The notes below the pieces were generated by a model that was not told the origin of the DNA, ran no database searches, and saw only the letters and a program-made list of their open reading frames with translations. The translations under genes and the position numbers were made by a program. A DNA stretch of 64,000 nt from Dugong dugon (taxonomy: Eukaryota; Chordata; Mammalia; Sirenia; Dugongidae), in NCBI GenBank assembly GCA_030035585.1, contig CM057475.1:82539334-82603333 (forward strand), given 5' to 3'. Below, piece after piece: positions 63,531-64,000 of this stretch (position 1 is the first letter of the stretch; each line of letters opens with the position of its first letter).

Positions 63531-64000
63531 GCGAAAGAAGTGCCACACAGGTGGCTGGGCTCAGAACTGAACAGAGAAATGCAAAAGTAGATATTTGATG
63601 ACTATTTATCCTCATACCCCAAAATGGTGGATTTTAATTATTAAACATTTTGGCTGTATGTAAAACATTACTAAGGGTCAGAGCTATGCAAAAAGGAATA
63701 CCCAGAGAAAGGGCATCCTCTCGTTCCTTCTTCCCCTTCCCATTTTCCACCTGTTACACACACACACCCTAGCCCTGCCTGGGAACCAGTCTCATTCATT
63801 TCTGGCTTATTCACCCCATGTTTCTTTTTTGCACTAGTGAGCAGATACGTGTGTGTGTGTGTGTCTTCTGTAGCTCCTCCTTTCTGACATGAAGGATAGC
63901 ATACTGTAGAACTTCCTTTTTTTAACTCTAGCAGGCCTTTATTTTGTTCACCCATCTGCAGTTTGGGCAGGGCTCAGCAGGTCAGCTCATCTCTGCTCTA
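63530..64000. other. Downstream intergenic DNA with a short (GT)n
   Basis: A short GT run lies at about 63850-63864. Otherwise nothing was recognised. In human the next gene is BNIP3 on the opposite strand; no part of it is recognised here. Confidence 0.45.

Overview
This window is nuclear DNA from a placental mammal, and almost certainly from an afrotherian (elephant or a close relative). The evidence is the repeat content. There are about twenty full or partial copies of tRNA-headed SINEs of the AfroSINE type. RTE/BovB-like LINE copies share their 3' tail with those SINEs. Several L1 3' ends belong to one young lineage, on a background of older MIR, L2, L1M and hAT-type repeats. The species cannot be fixed further from sequence alone.

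The window holds one protein-coding gene, on the + strand: PPP2R2D, the B55-delta regulatory subunit of protein phosphatase 2A. Ten coding exons (22068-59531) join into an open frame of 453 codons plus stop. Every junction is GT-AG, and the length equals that of the human protein. The first coding exon supplies only 7 nt and is followed by a 77-nt intron. Intron 2 is about 16 kb. Intron 6 carries U12-type (minor spliceosome) signals. A CpG-island promoter (about 21.2-22.9 kb) has a perfect palindromic CRE, an NRF1-type site, three CCAAT-type elements and a YY1-like site at the probable start region, with no TATA box.

Layout. 1-21 kb: intergenic DNA with L1, AfroSINE, solo-LTR, old-repeat and tandem-repeat content, ending in an unusually long (about 1 kb) L2 copy beside the promoter. 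21.2-22.3 kb: promoter and exons 1-2. 22.2-38.3 kb: intron 2, with a G-rich minisatellite, a twin-primed RTE copy split by a solo LTR, a tRNA-Gly-headed SINE, hAT-type transposon remains and a nearly full-length decayed RTE LINE (34.66-37.85 kb, antisense to the gene). 38-59.5 kb: exons 3-10, with a repeat-packed intron 9. 59.5-64 kb: 3' UTR with one proximal and two possible distal poly(A) signals, then intergenic DNA with an ERVL-like LTR that contains an internal minisatellite.

No CRISPR array, operon, microRNA or bona fide tRNA gene was recognised. Long stretches of the intergenic and intronic DNA hold nothing I can name. The most informative signals are the minor-class intron, the layered transposon history (readable from target-site duplications), a LINE/SINE tail shared within the window, and a solo-LTR family with a primer-binding-site-like motif inside the LTR.
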